Shown piece after piece: positions 1 through 10,345 of a DNA stretch of 64,000 nt (its first letter is position 1; each line of letters begins with the position of its first letter). Under the pieces are notes generated by a model, which did not search any database, was not told the DNA's origin, and saw only the letters and a program-made list of their open reading frames with translations. The translations under genes and the position numbers were made by a program. Source of the DNA: Volutella citrinella (taxonomy: Eukaryota; Ascomycota; Sordariomycetes; Hypocreales; Nectriaceae); NCBI GenBank assembly GCA_034401135.1, contig JAWZSP010000003.1, forward strand, positions 2,108,001 through 2,172,000, in the 5' to 3' direction.

Positions 1-63
1 AACGCAGGAACAAACACATCAAGCCAGCTGGCCAACTCAAGAACAAAACGAAACAGGGCTTAC

Positions 64-236
64 CGAATCGCCTCCCAAGTAGTCTTGTACCCGCGGGAAT
101 GCAGATACTGGACGATGCCATCGCGCAGCTCAGGGCTCAAGCCGGCCCGCGTGCTGGCCTGGTAAAACGCTATGCCCAGGTCCATGAGGAAATCGGGGCT
201 GTCCCAAACAGTGGCGCTTCCAGGCTTGGGAGGCAT
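64..236 (-). CDS. Myb/SANT-like domain protein, first exon only (runs off left edge)
   Basis: The ATG at 234-236 opens 57 codons with Trp11 and Trp54 spaced as in fungal Myb-like domains; the segment around Trp54 reads GYKTTWEAIR. The next in-frame triplet is TAA, but the sequence there is G|GTAAGC, a good donor at 63. I therefore read it as an exon end, with the rest of the gene left of position 1. This copies the neighbouring gene at 795-1939, where the intron sits at the same place after GFTNEGCR. The longer upstream ORF to 407 adds low-complexity sequence and an earlier ATG; I prefer MPPKPGS because the homologous region starts there. Function is unknown; a nuclear DNA- or chromatin-binding role is inferred from the fold only. 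Confidence 0.55.
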
Positions 237-794
237 GATGTCGGTATGGATGAATGCTGAGAATACGTGAAGGGTGCTGTGCGGTGTGATATCGAGGAGT
301 GTGCAGGCTGCAAGAGCTCGATGCAGTGTTGATGGAGGAGAGGGGGGATTAAAGGGAAGCGAGTTCGCGGGAGAGTGGCAGCCGGCACATTGAATCAGAG
401 TATGCATCCAGAGTGTCGGCAGCTGTCAGCCAGTTTCACCAATCCCAGTACCTTGCAATTGTGTCATCTAAGCAAATAGCAGGCAGCCTTACTGCGCAAA
501 CGCTCCCATTATTCCCGAATAAACTCCAAACGCGGCCTGAACCCGCTCTATTGTTACAAACCACCAAACGCAAGCGGCCAAGTGCCTTGCAAACCTGATT
601 GACAGTAGGTATCTTGGACTGTCTGACTAGTACGGAATAGCCATTCCCATAATTGAACACCAAAGCTCAGGTTCTGCCGCAGCATTCCATCCATGTCCGT
701 GTCATGCACCAAACAGCTCTGCAGCCTATGCTTCACCATATGTAAAGCTAGCCCCTGTCAGCAACGTTCATTTCACTGTGGGATTCTTTTTTAC
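237..794. other. Intergenic: promoter of the left-edge gene and 3' end of the next gene
   Basis: Both flanking genes run leftward, so this holds the promoter and leader of the partial gene and the 3' flank of the next. I see no conserved ORF, repeat or RNA gene. Confidence 0.5.
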
Positions 795-1939
795 TTACTT
801 CGATGGAAATGGGTCTATCGAATCAGTGTGAGCAGCGAGGGCGAGAACATCCTCATCATCTAAAACGGTCTTCTCCAGGGCTGCCTTGGCGGGGTCTTCG
901 GATGATAGGCGTATCCGTTTGATGCCCCGCTCGTCGCCCTCGCCATCACCCACCATAGAATGTTTGGGTGGGCTAACCAAGGGGGGCATGTCGTCTGGAG
1001 AAAGGTCTCTGGAAACAGGAGCTTCCAGAACAACGGGGTCGGGATGCATGTCCTTGGGTGATTCCGGAACCTGCGGGCTGTGTTGGAGAGGATGAAGATG
1101 AGGGGGGTTGTGTGGTAGCTCGGGCGAATGAGTTGGGCTGTGATGAAGGTGTCCTTGGTCTGGAATCTCCATGGGCCCTTCAGGAACCTCCGTAGGGAGA
1201 CCGTTATCCGCGCCAGGAATAGGGACGTCCGGGTGAGCCATGGGGACATCTTGAATGGCCATGGGCACGTTTGGGTTGGTCAAAGGTGCCACGAGCGTGT
1301 CAATCGGAGCTTCTGCAGCAACAGGTTGCTTTCTGGGTCGGCCTCGCCCTGGACCGGGACGCCGAGTGATTGGATTGAGAGTAGGATCAACCTTGCGGGA
1401 GCTGTCGCCAAGGGCTCCATTGGCCTCTGCTTTGTTCTGGGCACGACGAAGACCCTGGAAGTGTTGACTAGATGCGTGTTAGTCTAGTGCTAACGAAGCA
1501 AACAAGCAGGCAAGGAAGCGTAGGAAAGTGCAGTGGAGGGGAATCAATGGATCTACAGTATGGCATGACTTGGGATTGATGCCCTGCGTGTTGGCGTTGA
1601 AACATGAAGGCGACTTGGAGCGCCTTCAGCCATGTCAATGATAACAGAGAGCATCACCGGCCAACGAGCAGCATCATCCGTCGTCATCCACGAGGAACCA
1701 ATAAAAGCATTCATGTTGGGGTCCGAATTAAGGAAAAATAATTATGTGGAAAGTCTTTGACACAACGAGATAACATGGACATACCGGCATCCCTCATTGG
1801 TGAAGCCATAACCCAGGCTTCTGATATGATTACCAATGGTGGTCCATTCCGCGCCGCTGATGATGCCAATGTTTTTCACAGACAGTATTGTGAAAAAGAG
1901 GTCTTTATCAGCTCTGTCATTCCAGTTCTTCTGGTTCAT
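795..1939 (-). CDS. Myb/SANT-like protein with AT-hook and proline-rich tail
   Basis: Predicted exons 1785-1939 and 795-1467 give 275 residues. Exon 1 starts MNQKNWNDRADKD and carries a Myb-like segment (GAEWTTIGNHIRSLGYGFTN). The donor CG|GTATGT at 1784 joins in phase to CTAG|TCAACAC at 1467, giving GCRQHFQGLRRAQNK across the junction. At residues 91-98 PGRGRPRK is an AT-hook, a minor-groove binding motif. The remainder is rich in Pro, His and Met (repeated NVPM, HSP and PHLH units), ending ...DPFPSK. The 317-bp intron is long for this window, so a missed exon there is possible. A strong GTAAGT overlaps the TAA at 795, so a short alternative end cannot be excluded. Likely a nuclear DNA-binding protein; no target can be named. 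Confidence 0.6.
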
Positions 1940-4611
1940 TGTGAAGTGTGAGGAAGAATGCAAGCAACACGGGGCGGCGCGCACAGTGGGCTAGGTGATG
2001 CTGGGGACTGTTAAGAGGATGTTAGATGGGACGGTAAAATTGGTAGTGTAAAATTGCTAAGGGCACCAGATGGCGGGAGGTTGGTGGACAAGGAAGCCAA
2101 CGAGGCCATTCGATGGTCCGAGCGCCCGTCTTGGCCTGGGGTGAACAAGCCCAGCCGGGACGGAGGACGGAAAAAGTGCGGGTCCGTGACACCAGATTCA
2201 CATCTTGAGGGGATGCATTGGCACAGGCAGTTACGATGGAGGGAATGGCAGAATGTATCACACAGCGTTGCCAAGCATCTAGACTAAATTCCGGGCCAGG
2301 TTTCTGTTGTTTTGCCATGCGTACCGCACCTTGGTGTCAGTGATGGCCTCATGATGATGGGGAAATGCGACGACATAACCTTGGTTTAGCCGATGGCCCC
2401 ACGCCGACATGGAGAACTTGGCAGCTGGAAGGTAAGAGCGAGGCCCAAAACGGAGCACAAACGGTCCGACAAGTGTTTGGGCCGGGCACCTGACGGTGTG
2501 GGGTCGCCTCAGGCAGCCATGGCTCCCGAGCCCTTGCCAGGGGAAGACGCCGACGCAGCGAAATAAGCGGGGCGCAGCTCAGGGAGGCAGGGAGAAGGCA
2601 ATTAGCGGGCTCACGTGTTTTCGTGGTGACTTGGCGCTACCAGGCAACACAGTGTCCCACCAAGACTTCGCGCCCGTCGCGTCTCCCACCACTTCATCCC
2701 ATCCCCTCCACGACCGCATCGTCGCCCACGCCGCCGCCGCCGACCATGGATGCCGTTTCGATGGCTCCCAATGCCATTTTCAACCCGTAATGCCCGGGTG
2801 CCAAATTTTCCCCGGCTTCAGGCGACGTCTGGACGCTGTTCTGGCGTTCGCCGCTCAACTCGTCCTTCCTCGCTGTAGAACTGGGCTGGGGCAGTCCGCC
2901 GGGCGACTCGTCGGCCCCTCAGAAGCAAACCTCGGCGGATCGGCTGCATGGCGCAATCTCTTCATTCTTGACCCTTCGCTAGTGTTCCACAGGGCAAGGT
3001 CCTTGCGCCTGCACCTGTCGTCTCCCTAAGACTGCATCAATGGGGCCGTAAGATTGTAAGATTGCCAGCTTCAGGTCGGGCCAGCTGGGTCGTCCTTCGC
3101 CATCGCACATGAGGACTATCGCCTCGCGACTCCCCACAGCCGTTTTCGCCGTGTAGTAAATTTTATAATGCTGCGCAGCGCCTGGCAAGCGCCCGCGGCC
3201 TGGTTGGGGGCCCGCGGGGCTGCGAGGTGATGCCACGAGGCCCCAGGTGTGTGCCGCACATTTTCAATGGACCCCCGGATCTCGACTTGGATGGTTGACG
3301 GCGGATGCAGCTAATTCGCCGGTGGACCACGAGATGTGACTCACACCTGGGTTTCACTCGCTGACACCCCTGTCGACACACCCACTTAAGCTCTGAGATA
3401 TGATGGCCTTTTGGACCTCGTTTTTTCCCCGACGCAGGAAGGAGAGTAGCTTTTGATCTAGGCGGCGGCCGAAATAGGATCGCGGCTTGCCGGGCGGCAT
3501 GGCGCACGTATTTGGTTGTTTGCTAGTCCGCATTCCAGTGACCGCCGCATACGGCATGCGCCTCTCCATCTAGGATCAGTCAATGGCTTACCGGGAGATG
3601 GTCAGAGAATCCTTCAAATATTGACCCCATGGGCATTGTTGAAGGCTCTCTCTAAGTCAGCTGGGCTGTGGTTGGCGGCTACAGTGCTTGCAGCGCCGCC
3701 CGTGCGGCGGGACAAGGGCCCCAGCGGCCCAGCGGTACCCTGGGTGGGCAGCTGTAGGGTGTTCCAGGGTGTCTTAGCGGGTTCGCTAGCGTCGGGGGGG
3801 CACCACTTTACGCGGTTCTCGCGCCCACTGGGCCCCCCCTCAGCGCGCCCCATTTCCAGCATCGGGAGGGATCTCCCGAGTGCGAAACCAACAAAAAAGC
3901 GGTAGCACCAGGCAACCATGGCCATCATCGCCGCCCGCCTCAGACACGAGATGCCAATGGGGTGCTCTAGCCGGACGCTGTGCCTGGATGTCCCCGGACA
4001 CCCCTGCACAGCCTGCTGAGCAGCATTAGTTAGATATCGCTAGGTTCCTTTGGGCCCCCCACACCCTCACAAGAATGCGCAGACGTTTGAACTCCTATAA
4101 TAATGCATCTCGCCCTCTCGTTCGGTTGGCCGTCGCTCTTTCATCCTTCAACTTCGGTCCTTTACCTTTTCAGATGCCTACTAACCTGTAAAACACCATT
4201 TCAGCCTACCACTTCCATCCACCGCCCTACATTGAGAAGGACCTTGTTCGGCCCTTTCTCCTCTGTTGGCATATCACTCCTCCTCCCCCTCCTCTCTTCA
4301 TCCTCCTTCGACTCTCCCACCCTCTCATCCCCTCTGGCACCTTTCAGCCTTACTGCATTATTGCACGAATATTCACGGTGACCCACGTTACTCACACCCG
4401 GCTCCACCGCCCGACTCGTATCATCTCGTCTCATTCGCATTCACGCTGAGGCGTCCTCCGCTGCCCAAGACTTATGTTGTAGTCTATATCTCTCCACCTC
4501 ACCGCCTCTTCTTCCTGGCACACGGTCTCGCCATCGACTTTGGGCTCTCGCAAAACTTCAACGGCCATCTCTCTCAAATCTACACACATTTCACAACTCG
4601 CACACAACACC
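1940..4611. other. Divergent intergenic region, 2.7 kb, with a TATA-like box and pyrimidine-rich leader
   Basis: It separates the leftward gene at 795-1939 from the rightward one at 4612. A TATA-like CCTATAATAA lies at 4094-4103, followed by about 500 bp dominated by C and T (4104-4611), typical of a fungal core promoter and 5' leader. The middle is GC-rich. A 177-codon open frame at 2496-3029 has no recognisable domain and an atypical composition, so I do not call it. Confidence 0.45.
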
Positions 4612-5397
4612 ATGACTCCCAACAGCGAGAACGCCACGGCCCGGTTCCTTCTGGCCATCCTTAACCAGAAGAACCTCAAGGACGTGAGTCTACTGTGACA
4701 ATCTTCTCTGCTCTGCCTGTTTCTCACTGCCCGCCAGATCGATTGGAACCAAGTCGCCAACGACCCCGTCCTCATGCAACCCATTACCAATGGCCATGCT
4801 GCAAGGATGCGCTTCGCCAGGTTTCGGGCCACGATCAACGGCACCGAGCCGCAGAAGAGAAACCGCACTGGCGACAAGTCCCGCGTCTCCAAGCCCAAGA
4901 AGTCTCAGCAGTCGAAGCGGGACAGCATCGTCAAGTCCGAGTCTGGCGCGAGCCTCTCCTCATATGCCCAAGTTCGTCGAGACTCCGCCAACATCAAGCT
5001 GGAGCAGCCTGCTTATCCCGCCCAGTTCTCTCCTGCTTCCACGGCGTCGCCCTACCTGACCGACGGCCGAGAGGACATCAACCCAAGATTCCTCACGCCC
5101 TGCAGCGACGACATGGCCTCTGGCCTCGCCATGAACACTGGCTCACTCGAAGACTTGCGACTCCGCAACGGCTTCGGCCCGTCAGTCGACTACAACCAGG
5201 ACTTTCTGCGTCAGGCTGGCCACGACCAGCTCGGCCTGGCCCAGTCTCCCTTTCATACGTTTGAAGCCGCCTACGACATGGGCAGCTACAAGGCTGGTGA
5301 CGCCCACAGCCCCAGCGCATTTGAGCTCAACGGCACCTCGTCTCTGGTAGACGGCGGCAGCGAGTGGTCGGATCAATTCATTGACCCTCACTTTTGA
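4612..5397 (+). CDS. Myb/SANT-like domain protein, Ser/Pro-rich tail
   Basis: Exons 4612-4683 and 4738-5397, with donor GAC|GTGAGT and acceptor GCCAG|ATC, give 243 residues. The N-terminus (MTPNSENATARFLLAILNQK) followed after the intron by IDWNQVANDPVLM and then ARMRFARFRATING fits the Myb-like plan seen in the next genes: hydrophobic helix, D-W-x-x-V-A, and a third basic helix ending near residue 60. A basic stretch (QKRNRTGDKSRVSKPKKS) follows, a likely nuclear localisation signal. The last 150 residues are Ser, Pro, Asp and aromatic, as in transactivation tails. It is the most transcription-factor-like of the cluster. Function unknown; nuclear regulator inferred. Confidence 0.75.
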
Positions 5398-6235
5398 TAC
5401 CCCCCCCAAAAAGGTTTACGGCGGATAGAGGATGGATAATGTACGAACCGGGATCCACGGTTGCCATGCTTTGTTTTTGCGTCTGTTATGATTTAATGAC
5501 ATCAACACCAATACGAAATCTGTCTTGCTTCTCGTTTTTCTAAGCAACTAGGATGTTTTCAGGTCGGTTTTTCCGTTGCTTCCTTCCCATCGGCCTCTTG
5601 CTAGATTGCTCTGTCTCTCTCCCAAGTCTGGAAGAGTATGAATGCCTCGTTTGCGTGTGGTCTGGATTGGCTCTACTGCAGAAGTGGCTGCAAATGTACA
5701 ATAGGAATCGTCTAGTCAATCCGATATTCGCACTCAAGTAAAATGACCTCGTTTGGCTACATGCCGTGCATGAGTTCACCCATTATCCCAGCTCTGGCAT
5801 CGTTCTGCTCTGGATGCAGGTAGAGCTTCATTGATCAGAAAATGGGAGGTGGTAATTGGTTGAGAAAATGCCCTTCTTCATTGGAAGGACGAGAAGAGTG
5901 CCAAACAAGGTCCGGCCAGCTGTCAACCCTTCGGCTGGCACTCCGAAAACAGCTGCTGTGCGTAAAAGCTAAGCGTGATTCGAGGAGCTGCATTCACTCA
6001 TTCCTTCTCACCTCCCCTTCAACTCATCTATTCTTCTTGACTTCACAATCAGCTTTCTCAACTCCTCCCACCCAACCACTTCTGGTACTCATTCATCTTC
6101 AAGCACCTTCTACCCCAAGACGCACTCGTGCCGCAAGGTAAATTCTGCCTTTTTTTTTTTTTTCGCAATACACTCTGGACTTAGTTTATTGGGCGGGACT
6201 GTGTACTGACTCTGGCGATCACAGACAACACCATC
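5398..6235. other. Intergenic, 3' flank and promoter/leader of next Myb-like gene
   Basis: It holds the 3' end of the gene at 4612-5397 (C7 and A5 runs just after the stop), then a CT-rich leader from about 5990. A probable 5'UTR intron at 6138-6224 is listed separately. No supported ORF. Confidence 0.5.
6138..6224 (+). other. Probable 5'UTR intron of the Myb-like gene at 6236
   Basis: CAAG|GTAAAT donor, a T14 tract, branch-like TACTGAC and acceptor CACAG, 11 nt before the ATG. The next gene has a comparable intron 9 nt before its ATG, supporting common descent. Confidence 0.55.
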
Positions 6236-6781
6236 ATGGCTGAACCACCAAAGGAGCCCACCGCTGCTGAAGCCATGCTGTTCTTTAGTATTGTCAAGCA
6301 TACTAAGAACAAAGCTGATGTTGACTGGGAGGCCGTCGCCGCCGAGTCTGGTTTCAAGAGCGCCGAGGTAGCCAAGGTAGGTCACTGGAGGACCACACCT
6401 CCCCACAACATCCTATCGCAGAGTCTGACGATGATCCTCTTCCAGGTCCGATTCGGGCAGGTCAAGCGCAAGTTGGGCATCTCGAGCGACCCAAATGCCG
6501 CTGCTCCGCCTCGCATGACTCCAACCAAGAAGTCTGCTGGGGACAAGGGAGGGACCCCAACCAAGGTTGTCAAGACTTCACGATCCAAGGGCAAGAGCCG
6601 CAGCAAGGTCAAGAAGGAGAATTACAAAAAGGAAGAAGAAGAAGAAGAGAAGATGGAGATGGATCCTTCGACTCCTCCCCCTGACTTGGCCCCCAAGACT
6701 GAGGACGACGATGATGACGAGTTTGGCGCCAGCCGCCAGCTACGAGATGAAATGATCTCCACCGTCCAGGATCCCTTCTAA
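6236..6781 (+). CDS. Small Myb/SANT-like protein with basic then acidic tail
   Basis: Exons 6236-6376 and 6446-6781 (GCCAAG|GTAGGT ... TTCCAG|GTCCGA) give 158 residues. The domain spans about residues 8-62: AAEAMLFFSIVKHTKNKADV, DWEAVAAESGFKSAEVAK, then after the intron VRFGQVKRKLGI. The D-W-E-x-V-A core and the basic third helix are the hallmarks of this fungal Myb-like family. The tail begins with PTKKSAGDKGGTPTKVVK-type Lys/Thr/Pro repeats like linker histones and turns strongly acidic (EEEEEEK, then DDDDDE). It probably acts on chromatin, but no partner or target is visible. It is closest in layout to the genes at 7559 and 8960. Confidence 0.75.
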   Translation: MAEPPKEPTAAEAMLFFSIVKHTKNKADVDWEAVAAESGFKSAEVAKVGHWRTTPPHNILSQSLTMILFQVRFGQVKRKLGISSDPNAAAPPRMTPTKKSAGDKGGTPTKVVKTSRSKGKSRSKVKKENYKKEEEEEEKMEMDPSTPPPDLAPKTEDDDDDEFGASRQLRDEMISTVQDPF

Positions 6782-7558
6782 TCACGACTTTTCTTTGGTC
6801 TGCTTACTGAAGAGGTATCAAGAGTGAGCGACGAGAAGATCACTGGCATCTAAGATTTGGGGCTCCTGGCTATGACTGTCCGTTTGCGACGGATGAGTGC
6901 CCTCGGGGTTGCCGGCATTCTGGCATGGCTGTTTTGAAAGGGGTTCGCTTTTCAGTTGAAACGTAGCATCGGATGAAGCAAGGAGGATTATTTTCATCAA
7001 TCAAGTCTTTCTTACAAACTCACAAATCGTAATCGGGTCTACGTGACTGCCATGCATTTGCTTCCATTTCGCCGCCTGGCCAGGCCACCACCATCAAATG
7101 TTTGCAAATTATGAAGAAGTGACGGCCAGCATGAAGATACCTTGATGCATGCTATCCAGTGTGCCACCAGTAAATTCAGATGGCAGCTAAAGATTGCGTG
7201 TTGTTCTGTTTGCATGCGTGATTGTGGTGGCATTCACTTTCATCTCAGAATTACACCGTTGCCGCTGGTGAATCGCTGCCTAACTGCAATCAGTATTCCC
7301 AAGCGAGGGTTTGTTGAAATGCCTAGCGCGTGACCAAAATTACAAACGGGGGCCTTCTCTCCCAGGTCACCTTGCAGCCTACGCTCATCACAGCAGCCCG
7401 GATTTCACCTCTCCATTCCTCAACTCTGCCAACACAACGAGCTGCCACTCCACTGGATTCCATCCTACCACAATTACAGTCTCGCTTTGAACGCATATTT
7501 GGTAATTGTACTTCAATCTCCTTTGTTTTTCTGTACTAACTACCTGCAGTCCATCAAC
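6782..7558. other. Intergenic, with probable 5'UTR intron of the next gene
   Basis: 3' flank of the gene at 6236-6781 and promoter of the one at 7559. No supported ORF or repeat; an intron in the leader is listed separately. Confidence 0.5.
7502..7549 (+). other. Probable 5'UTR intron of the Myb-like gene at 7559
   Basis: G|GTAATT donor, branch CTAAC, acceptor CTGCAG; 48 nt, ending 9 nt before the ATG. Position parallels the leader intron of the neighbouring paralogue. Confidence 0.6.
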
Positions 7559-7963
7559 ATGCCTCCCAAGAAAGCTACTGGTTCCGCCGAGGGCGAGAAC
7601 CTCCTAAACCTCACCGAGGGCGAACTTCGCTTCATCAAGTCCGTCTTTGACAACATGACCCAGAAGCCGGACGCCAACTAGGACGCGGTCGCCAACTCTC
7701 TGGGCCTCAAGGACGCCAAGTGTGCCAAGGAGCGCTGGCGCCAGATGTCTGTCCGCCACGGCTGGCGAGAGCAGACGGCCGCTGGCGGCGAGGGCAAGTC
7801 TCCCGCCAAGCCTGCCGCCGCTCGCGTGGCCAAGAAGCCCCGTACTCCCCGCAAGAAGGCGGCCAAGAAGGAGGAGTCTGGGGATGAGGACGTGAAGATG
7901 GAAGCCAAGGAGGAGAAGGTCAAGGAGGAGGACAAGGAGGACGAGACTGAGCCGGAGGTTTAA
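7559..7963 (+). pseudogene. Myb/SANT-like gene interrupted by one in-frame TAG (pseudogene or mRNA-edited gene)
   Basis: From ATG 7559 the frame runs to TAA at 7961-7963 and is broken only by TAG at 7679-7681 (codon 41). With that codon passed over, 134 codons give a standard member of the neighbouring family. A leading helix (LTEGELRFIKSVFDNM) is followed by KPDAN, the stop, DAVANSLGLKDAKCAKERW, then a Lys/Ala/Pro-rich stretch and an acidic tail ending TEPEV. Relatives have DW or DF at the stop position, so a single G-to-A change of TGG explains it. No intron can remove the stop: there is no usable donor nearby and the domain core would be lost. The 93 codons after the stop show no other damage. 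Confidence 0.7.
7679..7681 (+). other. In-frame TAG at the conserved Trp of the Myb-like domain
   Basis: Codon 41 of the gene at 7559. TAG to TGG is one A-to-G step and the A follows a U, the favoured context for A-to-I editing in Sordariomycete sexual stages. The change also fits a RIP-type C-to-T on the other strand. Confidence 0.8.
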
Positions 7964-8959
7964 CCTGGCATCCATCTTTGGCGATGCCCCGGACCAAGGC
8001 TCCCTGGCATTGCGTGATCCAACCATCTCGAGGATACTCCTGACATCTTGGAATCATGGGGAATCGGTTGTGCGCTATTTCATAGGATCATCACAACCGT
8101 GGGGGACTCGCAACGGAGGCCGGGTCTGATTTCAATAAACACGAACATGGAACTCTTTCATCTTGACTCCTTCCCAGCTCGCATCCAGTACCTAGGCCAT
8201 CAAGATCCAATAATTCTGCTGCTATGACCCCATTCGATGCCAGCCATCGTCGTGGGCGGTGCTGCCTGGCCAATGATGGCCCAGGTTGTCTGTCCGACTG
8301 CCGGTCCGTCAGTGAGTGCAAGCGAGCGACTAAGTGCGTCCGCCAGCTGGCAGGCCGTCCTGCAGTCTCTTATTTTTATTTCCCTGGCACTGTGCTGCAG
8401 CTTTTGCAGGTAAACAGTCCCTGAATCCGCTGCCGCGCACAACTCCATACCACGGCCGTTCCTCTCAACCTCCGTCTCCTCTTCTTCTATCACCATCCAC
8501 CTCGCACCTCCTCATCCACCCCTTCCATTTTTACCAGCAGTGAACTGCCATCGCGACCCTTGGTACTCATAAAAAGGTAATGATATTCTATTTGTGCTGT
8601 TTCTTAGTTTGGTTTGTGTGTTGTTCTGGCTGCTTCCAAATGCGAACGCTTGCACGAGGCCCAGGGATCTGCATCTGCTACAACACTTACTCTCTGATCC
8701 CGACTCCGCAATCTGATTGCTTCGGTCAATTTCGCTTCTTCTTTTTGCTTTCTCACACCTTGTTTGCAGCTTCAACGCCATTTCTAACATCGGAATCTTG
8801 TTCGGTGCGTGATGTTTGTGACGCGGCACTCTTTCTCACACGCCTCGATTTTGGCGTCTTCCTCCTCCTTTCCTCCACCCTTCCTCTTCTTTCCTCATCT
8901 TCTCCTTCTTCTTCATCTCTGATCCTTCGAGAGACTGACCTTTACCCAAAGCATCAAAC
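7964..8959. other. Intergenic, promoter and long leader of the next Myb-like gene
   Basis: The 3' flank of the interrupted gene, then a pyrimidine-rich stretch (8440-8540 and 8740-8950). A possible leader intron runs 8577-8769 (AAG|GTAATG to TTTGCAG). No supported ORF. Confidence 0.45.
8577..8769 (+). other. Possible 5'UTR intron upstream of the Myb-like gene at 8960
   Basis: AAAAAG|GTAATG donor and a TTTGCAG acceptor after a T-rich tract. It is longer than typical introns here, and the distance to the ATG is 190 nt. Confidence 0.35.
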
Positions 8960-9573
8960 ATGGAAGAAGCAACCCCCACGAAGTCCAAGCAGGACCCTGC
9001 CGACCAGGTCAAGTTTCTGGTGGCATGCATCCAGCACACCAGCAACGGTCGTGTAAGTCGAGGCAATAGCCGTTCCTTCTGATTCAAAACACTTACAGAA
9101 ATGTAGCCTGATTTCCAGGCGGTCGCCGATGATCTGGACATCGTCTCCAAGGGCGCTGCGTAAGTTGCGAGCCACTCCCCCTCGACGGGACAACCCTGCT
9201 AACCCATCTGATAGCCAGAAGCGATATGAACGAATGCTCAAGGCCCACAACATCACCAAGACTGCCGGTACCGGGTCTCCTGCCCAGGCTCCCAAGACTC
9301 CTGCCAAGAGTCCTACCAAGAGCCCGGCCAAGCGCAAGGCTCCCGCTGCTGGGACCCCCTCCAAGCGGACCAGGGCCACTCCCAAGAAGGCCGAATCCGA
9401 GGACGACAGCGCGAAGCCCGTTAAGAAGGAGGATGCTGTCAAGCAGGAGGGGGCGGGATATGAGTCCATGTCCCCGCTCAGTGGTGAGTCTGGCTTCATT
9501 TTGCCCCTTGCCGCATTTCAGCCCCGTGTCTAACCCGTGCCATGAAGATGTCCCTCCTTCGGACGCCGAATGA
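8960..9573 (+). CDS. Small Myb/SANT-like protein, Lys/Pro/Ala-rich H1-like tail
   Basis: Four exons (8960-9052, 9107-9159, 9215-9483, 9548-9573) join in phase to 146 residues. The domain reads DQVKFLVACIQHTSNGR, PDFQAVADDLDIVSKGAA, AQKRYERMLKAHNITK. The SKGAA-QKRYERM third helix is the most recognisable signature of this fungal Myb-like family. Phe replaces the first Trp. The tail has repeated PAKSPTKSPAKRKAP and PSKRTRATPKKAE units like linker histone or HMG tails, then a short acidic end. The last exon codes only DVPPSDAE; its splice (G|GTGAGT to GAAG|ATGTC) is the least certain. Likely a nuclear chromatin-associated protein; nothing shows what it regulates. Confidence 0.7.
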
Positions 9574-10345
9574 GATATCACTGTCCCGTTCACTATTTAC
9601 CATCTGAGAAGCACGTATCATATCACACATGATCATCACTGTCTTGGCTTGGCAACCCCGTTTTTGGCACTTCCGCCAAAAGTCAACTTGCTCTTTTCGA
9701 TCGATCGTCAAAGATACTGCAGAATTGGAGGTTCAGGATTCGGAGGCTTTCACATAGCAGCTAGCTATTACATTGCAAATCCCCGCAAGAGTCAAATACA
9801 TACTGTTCATCAGGAATCTTCCTCATTCTACCAGGTGCAAACGGTACATTTCCACCGCGCGTCCATGACTCCCGGAGAAGGTCAATACATCCAGTGAATG
9901 AACTTTGTATTTTTAGCTGTAAAATCCTAGTGACCGTCCCATCATTTGATTGTTTAAATACTTGGCATGAATGCCAATACCATTGCACACGTCTTGATGT
10001 TGACCACAGCGGCGGCGGCTCTGGAGAATGTGGTCGGGTCATGAGTGCGTTCTCGCAATGGCTGAAATTTGGCTGGGTGTGTTTTTTACGATCAAAAAGT
10101 TCTCAATGGTGTAAAACTGCCTGTTACATTGTCGCAGGTCCCTGCCTTCGTGTATTTTGAAGTTCTCTGCCATTCCGGTTAGGGCCTTTTGATGAACACC
10201 ATTGTTGACTGAACACAATAGCCCCTGCTTGAACGTCGCCAACACATGTTCAATTTAGCCATAAAGGTAACAATGAAGAGTTGTTCTTTACTCAATACAT
10301 AAAAATCCCCATGAATCTGCTTCCCACTTCGCGATTAAGGAACTG
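9574..10345. other. Intergenic, nothing recognised
   Basis: Between the last small Myb-like gene and the coiled-coil gene. AT-richer than its surroundings (10200-10345); no ORF, repeat or RNA gene supported. Confidence 0.5.

Noticed and set aside
2496..3029. 177-codon open frame on the plus strand
   Set aside because: No domain, no codon bias like neighbours and no conserved-looking segment; an apparent 35-nt intron within it would be too short.
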